Part shown: positions 16,274 through 25,404 of the stretch, one piece after another
Layout of the letters: each line of letters begins with the position of its first letter
How positions within the stretch are numbered: position 1 is the first letter of the stretch
Source: Pacificoceanicola sp049803835
GTDB taxonomy: Bacteria > Pseudomonadota > Alphaproteobacteria > Rhodobacterales > Rhodobacteraceae
DNA: 64,000 nt
Direction: 5' to 3'
Assembly (NCBI RefSeq): GCF_049803835.1
Contig: NZ_JBNAGK010000011.1
Span: forward strand, 124,001 to 188,000
Notes under the pieces: generated by a model
What the model saw: the letters and a program-made list of their open reading frames with translations, nothing else
Told to the model about the DNA's origin: nothing
The model's database searches: none
Program-made: the position numbers and the translations under genes

Positions 16274-18148
16274 CTAGACCCCTCGCCGCTGTTTGGCGCG
16301 GAAGGCTTCCTGACCCTCGCGTGCCTGGCGGATGCTGTCTCGTTCGTTGATCTCGGGCACACCGACATACCAATCGGCCCCGCCATCCGTCCATTTGTAG
16401 GCATCCGAATTGATGACCAGAACGGTGGTGCGGTCGGTCGTCCGCGCCCATTGCATTGCGTCACCCAGATCGGCGAGGCTTTCGCAGAACCGTGCCTCGG
16501 CCCCCATCGCGCGGGCATGGGCGGCGAAGTCGACATGCAGCGGGTCGTCCTTGTTTTGCACCCGCGCATCCTTGAGCAGGCAATTGAAGCCCGGCACACC
16601 CATCCCGGTCTGTAGCCGGTTGATGACACCGAAGCCGCCGTTGTCGCAGACTACGACGATCATCTTGTGCCCCGTTAGGACGGTGGAATAGATGTCCGAG
16701 TTCATCATCATGTAGGACCCGTCACCCACCATGACGATCGGCACGCCCTTCTGTGTACCATCGGGCTGGACCTTGGCCATGGCATGTCCCCAGCCCCCGG
16801 CGATCTCGTACCCCATGCAGGAAAAGCCGAATTCCAGGTCATAGGTGTTGGGCGCCTTGACGCGCCAGTTCTTGGCCGTCTCCCCGGGCAGGCCGCCCGC
16901 TGCCGTCACCATAGTGTCGTCCACCGTGGCATGATCGTTCACCACCTTGATGACCTGCGCGTAGCTCGGCACCTCGGCATTGTCCGCCGCCTGCCAAGCA
17001 TCCAGCCCCTTGTTCCATTCGGCATAGAGCGCCTGCGCCCGTGTCATCTGAGCCGGCTCGCACGTCCAGTCGCCAAGAGCGGCGTCGAGTTCCGTCAGGC
17101 ATTCTAGCGCGTCACCCACCACGGGCTGAGCGAAGTGCTTGGAGGCATCGAAGCGGGCGGCGTTGATGTTGATGAACTTCGCGTCGCTGGCAAAGGTCGT
17201 CCACGATCCGGTGGTAAAATCCTGCATACGCGTGCCGACGGCGATGATGACATCCGCTTCCTCGGCCATGACCTTCGAGGCGTCCGTACCCTCGATCCCC
17301 ATGGCCCCGGTATAGGCCGGATGGTCATGCACCACGGCCCCTTTGCCGGCGATGGTTTCGGTGAAGGGAATGCCGCGCTTGACGGCGAAATCCGCCAAGG
17401 CCTCACCGGCCCCTGAATACCGCACCCCGCCGCCCGACAGGATGAAAGGCCTTTTGGCCGTTTTCAGCAACGCCGCCGCAGCGTCAATCTCGGACCGCGC
17501 CGGGCGCGGGCGGGGGATTTTCCAGACCTTTTCGGCAAAGAACGCCTCCGGGTAGTCATACGCCACCTCCTGTATGTCCTGCGGCAGACCTATGAAGGCC
17601 GGGCCGCAATCCGCCGGGTCCAGCATCACCCGCAGCGCATTGGGAAGCGAGGACAGGATCTGCGCCGGATGCACGATCCGGTCCCAATAGCGCGACACGG
17701 CCTTGAAACCGTCATTCACCGTGATCGACGGATCGCCGTAGTGCTCCACCTGCTGCAGGACCGGATCAGGCAGGCGGTTCACATAGGTATCGCCTGCCAG
17801 CAGCAGAAGCGGCAAACGGTTGGCATGAGCGGTCCCCGCCGCGGTGATCATGTTGGTAGCCCCGGGGCCGACCGAGGAGGTCGCAATCATGATTTGGCGG
17901 CGTAGCTTCGCCTTGGCAAAGCCCACCGCCGCCAGCGCCATCGACTGTTCGTTCTGACCGCGCCAGGTCGGCAGCTTGTCCTGCACTTGCTCGAGGGCTT
18001 CGCTGAGGCAGGTCACATTGCCATGGCCGAAGATACCGAAGACACCCGCGAACAACGGCACACGCGCCCCGTCGATTTCGGTCCACTGTGCACACAGGTA
18101 GCGCACCACTGCCTGCGCCATGGTCAGGCGAATTGTCCCATCGGTCAT
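16274..18148 (-). CDS. iolD: 3D-(3,5/4)-trihydroxycyclohexane-1,2-dione hydrolase IolD
   Basis: IolD is a thiamine-diphosphate enzyme of myo-inositol catabolism that opens the cyclohexanedione ring. The 624-residue protein has the three-domain ThDP architecture: N-terminal PYR domain ('HGNVTCLSEALEQVQ', 'GQNEQSMALAAVGFAKAK'), a central domain, and a C-terminal PP domain with the diphosphate/metal motif 'GDGSYMMMNSDIYST' ending in 'VCDNGGFG'. Tail motifs such as 'KWTDGGADWYVGVPE' are typical of IolD. The frame extends upstream, but ATG 18148 has GGAGGA six bases before it. No other iol gene is in the window, so it is isolated from its pathway or serves a related cyclic diketone. Confidence 0.92.
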   Translation of the reverse strand: MTDGTIRLTMAQAVVRYLCAQWTEIDGARVPLFAGVFGIFGHGNVTCLSEALEQVQDKLPTWRGQNEQSMALAAVGFAKAKLRRQIMIATSSVGPGATNMITAAGTAHANRLPLLLLAGDTYVNRLPDPVLQQVEHYGDPSITVNDGFKAVSRYWDRIVHPAQILSSLPNALRVMLDPADCGPAFIGLPQDIQEVAYDYPEAFFAEKVWKIPRPRPARSEIDAAAALLKTAKRPFILSGGGVRYSGAGEALADFAVKRGIPFTETIAGKGAVVHDHPAYTGAMGIEGTDASKVMAEEADVIIAVGTRMQDFTTGSWTTFASDAKFININAARFDASKHFAQPVVGDALECLTELDAALGDWTCEPAQMTRAQALYAEWNKGLDAWQAADNAEVPSYAQVIKVVNDHATVDDTMVTAAGGLPGETAKNWRVKAPNTYDLEFGFSCMGYEIAGGWGHAMAKVQPDGTQKGVPIVMVGDGSYMMMNSDIYSTVLTGHKMIVVVCDNGGFGVINRLQTGMGVPGFNCLLKDARVQNKDDPLHVDFAAHARAMGAEARFCESLADLGDAMQWARTTDRTTVLVINSDAYKWTDGGADWYVGVPEINERDSIRQAREGQEAFRAKQRRGV

Positions 18149-18325
18149 GAGCCGTCCTCCCTCAAGATTCTTCATGGATTGAACAATGTATATTGACGTA
18201 TGTTGATTCACGCAACGATCATTGCATTGGCTCCATGAGAGGATGCCTCGCTGTATCCCAGACCGAACCGCGCGCGAGCCGTTCTATCGAGGCGCCGCAG
18301 CCCGATCGTGACGCCGCAAAGGAAA

Positions 18326-19645
18326 TCAGCGTTCGACCGGCAGACCGGACGGGACGGTGTCCGGAATTCCCATGCGCCCGCCTGCCCGTGCAATCGGGTC
18401 TTCGAGTGCCGCCAGAAAGGCCAGCAAGGCATCGAGTTCCCTGTCTTCGAGTGCTGGCAGGGACCTGGCCGCTGCCTGGATTGCGGCGAAGTCCGCGCCA
18501 CCGGCGTCGGGCTTCAGATCAGGCTTGGACAGATCCAACGGCGCCAGCACAGCGGCCCGGATGTCGTATTGCGCCAGCGCAGCGCCGCCGGATGCATGCA
18601 TGGCCAGATAGGTCCGCAGATCGCGCACGCCGCCCGCATGGCCGTAGGGCGCTGTCAGCGTCACGTTCCGCAACGAAGGCGTGCGGAAGGCAAACGCGTC
18701 TTCGACCCGCCCGGTGACCCGCTGCCGCCCGATGTCGCGCTGGTGGCTTTCGAACCGTTCCGCCTTGCCCGGACCGATCTGCGGATCGCCCATTGCGTGA
18801 AACTTCATGTCGGTCAGGAGCGGTCCCGCGTGGCAGGCCGAGCACCCTGCTTCCCCGTAGAACAGCTTCGCTCCGGCCTGTGCCTCGGGTGGCAAGTCCT
18901 CCTCACCGCGCAACGCGGCATCGAAAGGCGCGGAGTCAGAGCGGAAGTCGAAGGTCATGTACGCGGCGATGGCGTTGGAAATATCGGTAAAGGCAATGGG
19001 ACGACCCGCCGCGATCTCCGGATAGACCGCTTCGAACTGGACCTGATACTCTGGCAGCGCGGCGATGCGCGCGGAAATGGCGGCCCAGGCACCGTCCTCG
19101 CCGGTCAGTCGCCCCTGCCGCACGAGGCGCGAAATCTCGTTTTCCTGGTAATGCCCGGCCATCTCGTCGGGAGACAGCACCGGAAACATGGTCTGCGCCG
19201 AGAGTAGCGAGGCGAACCCCGCGGCCATGTCGTCTTCGAGCGGCGTGCGGAACCCGGTCGGACGGGACGGGTCGACCTCGATCCGGCCATCATGGAACAT
19301 CACGGTAAAGCCCTTGGCTCCGACGTTCCACAAGGCGGGCGCGTTGCGCGGGATGCGCTGTTCGGGCAGGTCCCCGGGATCGGCGCGCCGCTCCGGCCCA
19401 AGGCCGATGCCACCCTCTCCCATCCCCAAAGACAGCCCGTCGGAGGTGCCGAAGCGCGGATGGTGGCAGGTAGCACAGGAAATGTTGCGGTTGCCGGACA
19501 GTTCGGCATCCCAGAACAATTGCTGCCCGAGCCGGACCTCCTCCGGGCTGTGCTCCGGGAAATCGGCATCGGTCAGCGGCGCCGGCCAGTTTTGCGCAAG
19601 TGCGGGCAAGGCTAGAAATGACAAAAGGGCAGCGAGTTTCAGCAT
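18326..19645 (-). CDS. MauG-like dihaem cytochrome c peroxidase
   Basis: This is a 439-residue periplasmic dihaem protein of the CcpA/MauG family. It begins with a signal peptide ending in 'LPALAQ' (about residue 18) and has two c-haem motifs, 'CATCH' and 'CSACH', in the usual N- and C-terminal halves. 'MFHDGRIEVD' and 'YGHAGGVRDLRTYL' are further family motifs. MauG-type proteins use high-valent haem to modify other proteins; CcpA types reduce peroxide. The start overlaps the stop of the UnbV-type gene (TGATG), making it the last gene of an operon that begins with xylF. MauG-type genes have been described beside mtoX in methylotrophs, so a link to the nearby mtoX is possible. Confidence 0.9.
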   Translation of the reverse strand: MLKLAALLSFLALPALAQNWPAPLTDADFPEHSPEEVRLGQQLFWDAELSGNRNISCATCHHPRFGTSDGLSLGMGEGGIGLGPERRADPGDLPEQRIPRNAPALWNVGAKGFTVMFHDGRIEVDPSRPTGFRTPLEDDMAAGFASLLSAQTMFPVLSPDEMAGHYQENEISRLVRQGRLTGEDGAWAAISARIAALPEYQVQFEAVYPEIAAGRPIAFTDISNAIAAYMTFDFRSDSAPFDAALRGEEDLPPEAQAGAKLFYGEAGCSACHAGPLLTDMKFHAMGDPQIGPGKAERFESHQRDIGRQRVTGRVEDAFAFRTPSLRNVTLTAPYGHAGGVRDLRTYLAMHASGGAALAQYDIRAAVLAPLDLSKPDLKPDAGGADFAAIQAAARSLPALEDRELDALLAFLAALEDPIARAGGRMGIPDTVPSGLPVER

Positions 19646-21159
19646 CAGTTGTCTTCCTTCCGTTCGATCCGGGTGACACGGTCGACCCCGACCGGCTGCC
19701 AGTCCGAAACCGCACCATCCGGCCAGGTCACCCGAACGAGGACTTGCTCCACCGAACCAAGACCGAAATGCTCCGGGCCCGCCGCGCCGGAGGCATGTCC
19801 GCCGCCCGAGGTGATCTCGCGCGTCAGGACACGGTCTTCCGGCAGGCGCAGCGCAATCTTCGCGCCGATGGCCCGGCTGTTCGCGCCGGGCTGGCGCACG
19901 TCTATACCCACCCAATGACCGGCCTCCGCGGTGGTGTTCTGCCAGACCTCCATCGGGGCGCGGCGATTGACCACGACGAGGTCCAGCAGACCGTCGCCGT
20001 TCAGATCGGCCAGCGCCGCGCCGCGTGCGCGATGGACCGAGCCGATGCCCGCAACCGCACCCTGTTCGACGAACTGCCCGTCCGGTTGCTGGATCAGCAG
20101 GTTGTTCGGATCGGCCATGGCGTTTGACGGCATCTGGTCGACATTGCCCTTGGCGATGAACAGATCGTCGAGACCGTCATTGTTCACATCCCCGAATTGC
20201 GCATGCCAGCCGGTCGAAGGGCGGCCATCGTCGCCGACATACGGCGTGGTGGCATAGGTGCCGAGGTCATAAGGCGCGGGCTCCATCCGGCCATTGCCGC
20301 GATTGAACAGCAGCGGCTGGTCACCCATGGAGGTCAGGACGACTTCGGGCAGGCCATCGCCAGTGATGTCGCGACTGGCGATGCCCATGCCCCACAGCTT
20401 CATGGTGGGCCAGCCGTCGGCCTCGGTGTATTCCTTCAGCGGGTCCAGAGACCACATCTGCTCGCGCCCGTCCCGGACATAATATTGCCGGTCGTTCGAG
20501 ATGCGCAGATCGGGGGTGCCGGTGTTCTTCCAGTCCGAGAACAGCATTGAAAGCGCGCAAAAACCCGGCTCCAGCGGGATGCGCGGGCCAAAGGCGCGGC
20601 CTTCCGGGCGGATCAGGTAATTCCGGTCGCAAGCCTCGAACGGACCTTCGGGATCGGTCTGGTCGACGTAGTTGCCGAAGGCAAAGGTCGGCCAGTCCTG
20701 CCCCGGCTCGAAGGTTGCCGAAAACGCGGTGGTCCATTCGGAGCCGCCGTCGAACGTCCAATCGGACGGCGCATCCTCGAACTGACACGCACCGGTGCCT
20801 CGCAGAAGTCGGTTCGCGCCGGATCGCAGGACCACCAGGTCCAGAATGTCGTCCCCATCCACGTCAAACGGATAGGCACCTGTCGTCTCAAGAATCTCCG
20901 GAAACGGCGCGGGGGCAAAGGAGACCGGACCGTCAGACGTATTGCGCAAAAGGATCGCTGGAGCGCTGCCCCCGGCGGCGAACAGGTCGGGCTGCGCATC
21001 GCCGTCACAGTCGAACACCGCCACGCCACCGCCGACGAAATGGGTCCAGCCGCCGGAATACTGGTGTTCGATGGGCAAGGAGACGGGCGCAAACAGAACC
21101 TCGGCCCAGGCGGAACTGCCCAGACCGAGGATCGCGAGACAGAGCGCAGGGCGCAGCAT
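19645..21159 (-). CDS. Periplasmic FG-GAP/VCBS repeat protein with ASPIC/UnbV domain
   Basis: This 504-residue secreted protein has a signal peptide ('CLAILGLGSSAWAE') and several calcium-binding beta-propeller motifs of the FG-GAP/VCBS kind ('VFDCDGDAQPDLFAAGG', 'PFDVDGDDILDLVVL', 'DVNNDGLDDLFIAKG', 'DLNGDGLLDLVVV'). It ends in an ASPIC/UnbV domain ('SRAIGAKIALRL', 'EHFGLGSVEQVLV', 'VTWPDGAVSDW'). Function of this family is unclear. It lies between xylG and the MauG-like gene and overlaps both (TGATG/GTGATG arrangements), so the three are co-translated. Start could be GTG 21162 or ATG 21159. Pairing with a MauG-like protein suggests it may be its substrate or scaffold. Confidence 0.88.
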   Translation of the reverse strand: MLRPALCLAILGLGSSAWAEVLFAPVSLPIEHQYSGGWTHFVGGGVAVFDCDGDAQPDLFAAGGSAPAILLRNTSDGPVSFAPAPFPEILETTGAYPFDVDGDDILDLVVLRSGANRLLRGTGACQFEDAPSDWTFDGGSEWTTAFSATFEPGQDWPTFAFGNYVDQTDPEGPFEACDRNYLIRPEGRAFGPRIPLEPGFCALSMLFSDWKNTGTPDLRISNDRQYYVRDGREQMWSLDPLKEYTEADGWPTMKLWGMGIASRDITGDGLPEVVLTSMGDQPLLFNRGNGRMEPAPYDLGTYATTPYVGDDGRPSTGWHAQFGDVNNDGLDDLFIAKGNVDQMPSNAMADPNNLLIQQPDGQFVEQGAVAGIGSVHRARGAALADLNGDGLLDLVVVNRRAPMEVWQNTTAEAGHWVGIDVRQPGANSRAIGAKIALRLPEDRVLTREITSGGGHASGAAGPEHFGLGSVEQVLVRVTWPDGAVSDWQPVGVDRVTRIERKEDN

Positions 21160-21920
21160 CACGCCGCCAGGTGCGCCGGTTTCTTGCCGAGGATGATCAT
21201 GCCGAGGATGTCGTCATCCGTCACCTCGTTGACATTAACCGTCCCGACAAGCTCTCCGTTCTTCATGACACTTGCCCGGTCGCAAAGCTTCATCACGTTG
21301 TGGATGTCATGCTCGATCAGGAAGATACCGAGCCCCTGCGCCTTCAGCTCCTCGATCAGCTCCGCCACCATCTGCGTCTCGTGCGGACCAAGCGCGGCGG
21401 TCGGTTCGTCCATGATGAGGATCTTCGCGTTGAAATAGACCGCGCGGGCGATGGCGACCGACTGACGCTGACCGCCGGACAGGGCCGAAACCGGAACGTT
21501 GAACTTCTTGAAGTTGGGGTTGAGGCGACCCATGATCTTGCGGGTTTCCGCTTCCATCCTGGCATCGTCGACCAGCCCGTTCTTCACCAGCTCGCGCCCC
21601 AGAAACAGGTTTGACGCGGCATCGAGATTGTCCGCCAGCGCCAGCGTCTGGTAGATCGTCTCGATGTTGTAGTCGCGGGCGTCGCGCGGGTTCTCGATCT
21701 CGGCTCTCTCGCCATTGATACGGATCTCGCCGGTGTCCATCTGGTAGGCGCCGGAGAGGATCTTGATCAGGGTCGACTTGCCCGCACCATTGTGGCCGAG
21801 AAGGCCAACGACCTCGCCGGGGTAAAGGTCGATGGACACGTGGTCCACCGCCTTGATGCCGCCGAAGGAAATCGAGATGTCCTTCATCTCGACAAGGGGA
21901 GTCTGTCCGGAGCGGTTCAT
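21159..21920 (-). CDS. xylG: Xylose/ribose-type ABC importer ATPase, single domain
   Basis: This 253-residue ATPase drives the importer formed with the next two genes. Walker A is 'GHNGAGKSTLIKIL', signature 'LSGGQRQSVAIARAV', Walker B 'ILIMDEPTAALG', and 'FLIEHDIHNVMKLCDR' is the switch-His region. Canonical XylG/RbsA proteins contain two nucleotide-binding domains (~500 residues); this one has one, so it should work as a homodimer, as in the FrcA-like group of alphaproteobacteria. The start overlaps the permease stop (ATGA). The symbol rests on its partners XylF and XylH. Confidence 0.9.
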   Translation of the reverse strand: MNRSGQTPLVEMKDISISFGGIKAVDHVSIDLYPGEVVGLLGHNGAGKSTLIKILSGAYQMDTGEIRINGERAEIENPRDARDYNIETIYQTLALADNLDAASNLFLGRELVKNGLVDDARMEAETRKIMGRLNPNFKKFNVPVSALSGGQRQSVAIARAVYFNAKILIMDEPTAALGPHETQMVAELIEELKAQGLGIFLIEHDIHNVMKLCDRASVMKNGELVGTVNVNEVTDDDILGMIILGKKPAHLAA

Positions 21921-23218
21921 TTGCTGATCCCCATGCGCTTGCGATAGATGATGTCGACCCAGACGGCGATGATCAGAACGAGGCCCACGACGATATTCTG
22001 GAACGGCGTGTCGACGCCGACCATGGCCATGCCGGACTGCAGCGATTGCATGATGAGTGCACCCAGAACCGCGCCGTAGATCGTGCCCACGCCGCCGGAC
22101 AGGGCGGTGCCGCCGATAACCGCCGCCGCGATCACCCGCAGCTCTTCGAGCATGCCGATGTCGTTGCCGTGGCTTTGCAGGCGGGCCTGGGCGATCAGCG
22201 CCGCGAGGCCACAGAGAAAGCCCATCAGGGCAAAGATCTTGACGTTCAGCAGGCGGGTGTTGATACCGGACAGCTCCGCCGCATCAGGGTTGCCCCCGGC
22301 GGCGAAGATATAGCGGCCAAGCCGGGTCTTGCGGGCCACCACGGTCATGACCACCGCGACAAGGATCAGGATCAGAACGGAAATCGGCAGGCCATGCATG
22401 GCGCTGTAGCCCTCGGGCACCGTTTCTCCCCGCGCCTCGAACATCCGGCGGAGTTTCGACGGCGGGATCGGATAGCGGGACAACCAGGTGACGAACAGCA
22501 TGATCGTCGCGACGATGACGGCCATCATGGCCGTCTCGGCCCACATCGGTTTCACCGTGAAGCCATGGCCGATCTTGTTCTTGCGCGCAGACAGGATGAC
22601 CAGAACCGCCACCGCGGACGCCGCGAGACCGAGCGCGTAGCTCACCGGCGCGCCAAGGACCCCCTCGGTGCCACCGAACATCAGCAGGTTGGGATCGGTG
22701 AGCGACACCGACTGGCCGTTGGTGGTGAACCAGTTGACGTTACGCCAGACAAACAGCCCGCCAAGCGTGACGATGAAGGACGGAATGCCCTGATACCCGA
22801 CGAGCCAGCCCGTCAACGCCCCCATGAGCGTGCCCGCGCCGAGACCGATCAGGATGGTCAGGATGAGGATCAGCGGGTTGCCGTACTCCAGTCCGAGCAG
22901 ATCAGGGAGCCAATAGGCCTGCATCATCGCCATGATGGCCGAGCACATGGCGAGCATCGACCCGACCGACAGGTCGATGTGGCGCGACACGATCACGAAG
23001 ACCATGCCGCAGGCCATGATGGCCACGGGCACCGTCTGCACCGTGATGTTGAAGACATTGCGCGGGATTACGAAGGTCCCGCCCGTCCATATGGTGAATA
23101 CCAATGCAATTGCAAAGAAGGCAACCAGCATTCCGAGCAACCGGACATCCAGTTCCAGAACCTCGATCAGGCTGCGCTTCGGCGCGGTTTGGCCCGGCAC
23201 CTGTGCGGTGTCAGTCAT
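21917..23218 (-). CDS. xylH: Xylose-type ABC importer permease
   Basis: This 433-residue inner-membrane permease belongs to the BPD_transp_2 family. About ten hydrophobic segments are visible. Family motifs include 'SRHIDLSVGSMLAM', 'YQGIPSFIVTLGGLFVWR' and 'RYIFAAGGNPDAAELSGI'. A long loop in the middle (around residues 265-290) is typical of XylH compared with RbsC. It lies between the binding-protein gene and xylG, overlapping the latter by 4 bases. XylH is preferred over ribose permeases because of the length and because the binding protein next to it looks like XylF. Confidence 0.9.
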   Translation of the reverse strand: MTDTAQVPGQTAPKRSLIEVLELDVRLLGMLVAFFAIALVFTIWTGGTFVIPRNVFNITVQTVPVAIMACGMVFVIVSRHIDLSVGSMLAMCSAIMAMMQAYWLPDLLGLEYGNPLILILTILIGLGAGTLMGALTGWLVGYQGIPSFIVTLGGLFVWRNVNWFTTNGQSVSLTDPNLLMFGGTEGVLGAPVSYALGLAASAVAVLVILSARKNKIGHGFTVKPMWAETAMMAVIVATIMLFVTWLSRYPIPPSKLRRMFEARGETVPEGYSAMHGLPISVLILILVAVVMTVVARKTRLGRYIFAAGGNPDAAELSGINTRLLNVKIFALMGFLCGLAALIAQARLQSHGNDIGMLEELRVIAAAVIGGTALSGGVGTIYGAVLGALIMQSLQSGMAMVGVDTPFQNIVVGLVLIIAVWVDIIYRKRMGISK

Positions 23219-23329
23219 GAGCGAATCCTCCCTCGGGCGAGGCCCAGGCCGCGCGCCCGTTCTCCCTGTGAGCGATGCCCGGGAAGCTCCCCCCGCCCGG
23301 GCATCGCCGCTGTATCGACCGTGCTGCGG

Positions 23330-24352
23330 TTACTCGCAGACGGCTACGCCGGTGACACCGGCGCAGAGCGTATCCTTGGAAATCCAGCCGGCCTCGAGCA
23401 CGACATTCAGATTGTCCTTGGTCACCGGGATCGGCGCCAGAAGCACGGAGTCCAGTTCCTTGCCGCCGGGCGAGGTGAACTTGGCCGACCCTTCGACCGC
23501 GTCCATCGCGGTGCCGCCGGCCAGAGCCACGGCGATCTCGCCCGCGGCCTTGCCCAGGGCACGGCTGTCCTTCCAGACGGAGACGGTCTGGGTGCCGAGC
23601 GCCACGCGGTTCAGCGCCGCCATGTCGCCGTCCTGACCGGAGACCGGAATGCCTTCCATGCCCTGCGCGGTCAGCGCGGCCACGACACCGCCGGCGGTGC
23701 CGTCGTTCGAGGCGACCACGGCGTCGACGCCGTTGTTGGTCTGGGTCAGGATCTGCTCCATGTTCTTCTGGGCGTTGGCGGGCTGCCAGTCATCGGTGTA
23801 GGCCTCGCCCACGATCTCGATGTCACCGGCGTCGATGGCCGCCTGCAGGACTTCCTGCTGACCGCCGCGCAGGAAGTCTGCGTTCGGGTCGACCGGCGAG
23901 CCCTTGATCATGACATAGCGGCCCTTCGGCGCGACCTTGAGCACTTCACGCGCCTGCATCCGGCCAACCTCGACGTTGTCGAAGGTCAGGTAGAAGGCGC
24001 GCGGGTCCTCGATCATGCGGTCATAGCCGACCACCGGAATGCCCGCATCCTCTGCTGCGTCCAGAGCCGGCCCGATCGAGGCGGAATCCTGCGCCAGGAT
24101 GATCAGCGCGTTGCAGCCCTGGGTGATCATGCCCTCGATGTCTGCCAGCTGCTTGGTCGCCGATGTCTGCGCGTCCGCAGAGATGTACTCCGCACCTGCA
24201 GCATCCAGCGCGCCCTTGATGGCGGCTTCGTCCGTTTTCCAACGCTCTTCGCGGAAATTCGACCAGCTGACGCAAACCTTCAGGTCCTCGGCGGCAACCG
24301 AAGTCGCCAAAGTTGCAATCGCGACACTCGCGAAAAGGATCGTCTTTTTCAT
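23330..24352 (-). CDS. xylF: D-xylose-type periplasmic binding protein
   Basis: This 340-residue periplasmic sugar-binding protein carries a signal peptide over residues 1-21 cut after 'ATSVAA'. Residues typical of XylF are seen in order: 'REERWKTDE', 'GYDRMIED', 'KGSPVDPNADFLRGGQ', 'WQPANAQKNMEQIL', 'VVASNDGTAGGVV' and 'VSGQDGDMAAL'. The ATG at 24352 was chosen over an upstream one (24439) because it directly precedes the lysine-rich signal sequence and follows 'GGAGG'. It is the first gene of the operon xylF-xylH-xylG-unbV-mauG. Given the unusual partners and the iolD gene nearby, a different pentose or polyol ligand is possible. Confidence 0.92.
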   Translation of the reverse strand: MKKTILFASVAIATLATSVAAEDLKVCVSWSNFREERWKTDEAAIKGALDAAGAEYISADAQTSATKQLADIEGMITQGCNALIILAQDSASIGPALDAAEDAGIPVVGYDRMIEDPRAFYLTFDNVEVGRMQAREVLKVAPKGRYVMIKGSPVDPNADFLRGGQQEVLQAAIDAGDIEIVGEAYTDDWQPANAQKNMEQILTQTNNGVDAVVASNDGTAGGVVAALTAQGMEGIPVSGQDGDMAALNRVALGTQTVSVWKDSRALGKAAGEIAVALAGGTAMDAVEGSAKFTSPGGKELDSVLLAPIPVTKDNLNVVLEAGWISKDTLCAGVTGVAVCE

Positions 24353-24721
24353 GTATTTCCTCCCTGGAAACGGGGCCCCTCCGGCCCCGTGGGCGATGAA
24401 CGCCTGCTCTTTCATCCCCGATTCATAAACCATCGTCAATTTTTGATTTTTCGCGGTTTTCCTTGCGAAAGCACCTTGTGGGCACCCAACCGCGCCCGAA
24501 GCCGGCGTCAGACACAGTTTGCGCTAACAGACTCCGATGCCGTCGCCCTGTCAAGACCACGCTGCATCTATGGGATACCGGACAGTCTTTCGCTCTCCGG
24601 CCTGCTGCCGGATTCTTGCGTACGCAGACAGGGCCGTCTGCCGGACGGATCGAGGAGCGGGGAACAATCGCCCTTGGCTGCCCGGAGCGCCTGATCCCGG
24701 GCACATCGGACAGCCTATCGC
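24353..24721. promoter_or_regulatory. Non-coding spacer upstream of xylF
   Basis: This 369-base stretch holds no gene that I can support. It must contain the xylF promoter on the minus strand; the T-rich stretch near 24435-24465 makes the likely -10/-35 area. I see no obvious operator palindrome. Confidence 0.5.
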
Positions 24722-25111
24722 CTAGACGACCGTGCGGTCATCCTTGCGAAGGCCGCCGGGCGCAGATTGCCTGTCGCGCCTGCTGCCCCCACCGATCCTT
24801 TCATCGACCCAGACCGAGATGGAGACACCCTTGGGCCGATCCGCGAAGCCGTCGATATTGACCACCCGAATGCGCATGTGACGGCCTTCTTCCACGAGCT
24901 TGCGCAGGCCAGGCTCGTGTTCCGCACCGATCCGGCCGATCGCACGTGGTGCGCCGCCAATCAGTCTACTCGTCCAGGTCCGCGGACGCGCCAGCATCGC
25001 GACATGGTCATCCGCCACGGAGACCTCCAGGTCGTCGCCCGGCCGCAGTCGGAACCGCGCGAGGTTCTTCGGTGTCTGCGTAAGTTTGCAGGAATATATG
25101 AATGGATGCAT
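24722..25111 (-). CDS. Small conserved-looking protein, possibly HIRAN-like
   Basis: This 129-residue reading frame has the codon bias of its neighbours. The region 'DDHVAMLARPRTW', then 'GGAPRAIGRIGAEHEPGLRK' and 'EGRHMRIRVVNIDG', recalls the pattern of HIRAN domains, which bind DNA ends. That resemblance is from memory and weak. The ATG at 25111 has GAGG about 9 bases upstream; a TTG at 25126 is an alternative. It is divergent from the H-NOX gene. If it is not a real gene, the spacer between xylF and the H-NOX gene would be over 1 kb, which would be unusual here. Confidence 0.55.
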   Translation of the reverse strand: MHPFIYSCKLTQTPKNLARFRLRPGDDLEVSVADDHVAMLARPRTWTSRLIGGAPRAIGRIGAEHEPGLRKLVEEGRHMRIRVVNIDGFADRPKGVSISVWVDERIGGGSRRDRQSAPGGLRKDDRTVV

Positions 25112-25404
25112 CTGGACTGACCTCAATAGCGGCGCTCTTGGTGGCGCTCGATTCTCCCGTCCAGACTATCGTTGCGCCCGGCCTGCGCAAATCGAGACCT
25201 GCATGCCAGCGCTGCGACGTCCGTGAACGGGGGCAATTTGCAACATGTCGACGCGGCTCCCGCCATCCGTTCCACGTCCGGGTGCTGCACAGCCTGCCGC
25301 AGCCCGCCGTTGCTCGCAATTGTCGAGACATTTCCCGCGGACGTTCAGCCGAAGGAAAGCCTGTTCGTGGCAAGGTTCCCGTTCAAGGACCCTGGAGGCT
25401 CGGC
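25112..25404. promoter_or_regulatory. Divergent spacer before the H-NOX gene
   Basis: These 293 bases separate the small minus-strand gene and the H-NOX gene, so promoters for both are expected. The frame of H-NOX is open upstream, but those residues look non-coding. I see no clear operator. Confidence 0.4.

Noticed and set aside
16274..24352. The ABC importer as a myo-inositol transporter because iolD is near
   Set aside because: The binding protein carries the residue pattern of XylF, and no other iol gene is present; iolD is not in the same operon.
22046..24694. 882-residue open frame antisense to the xylF/xylH genes
   Set aside because: Composition is dominated by Arg/His/Gly/Asp and it overlaps well-supported genes on the other strand.
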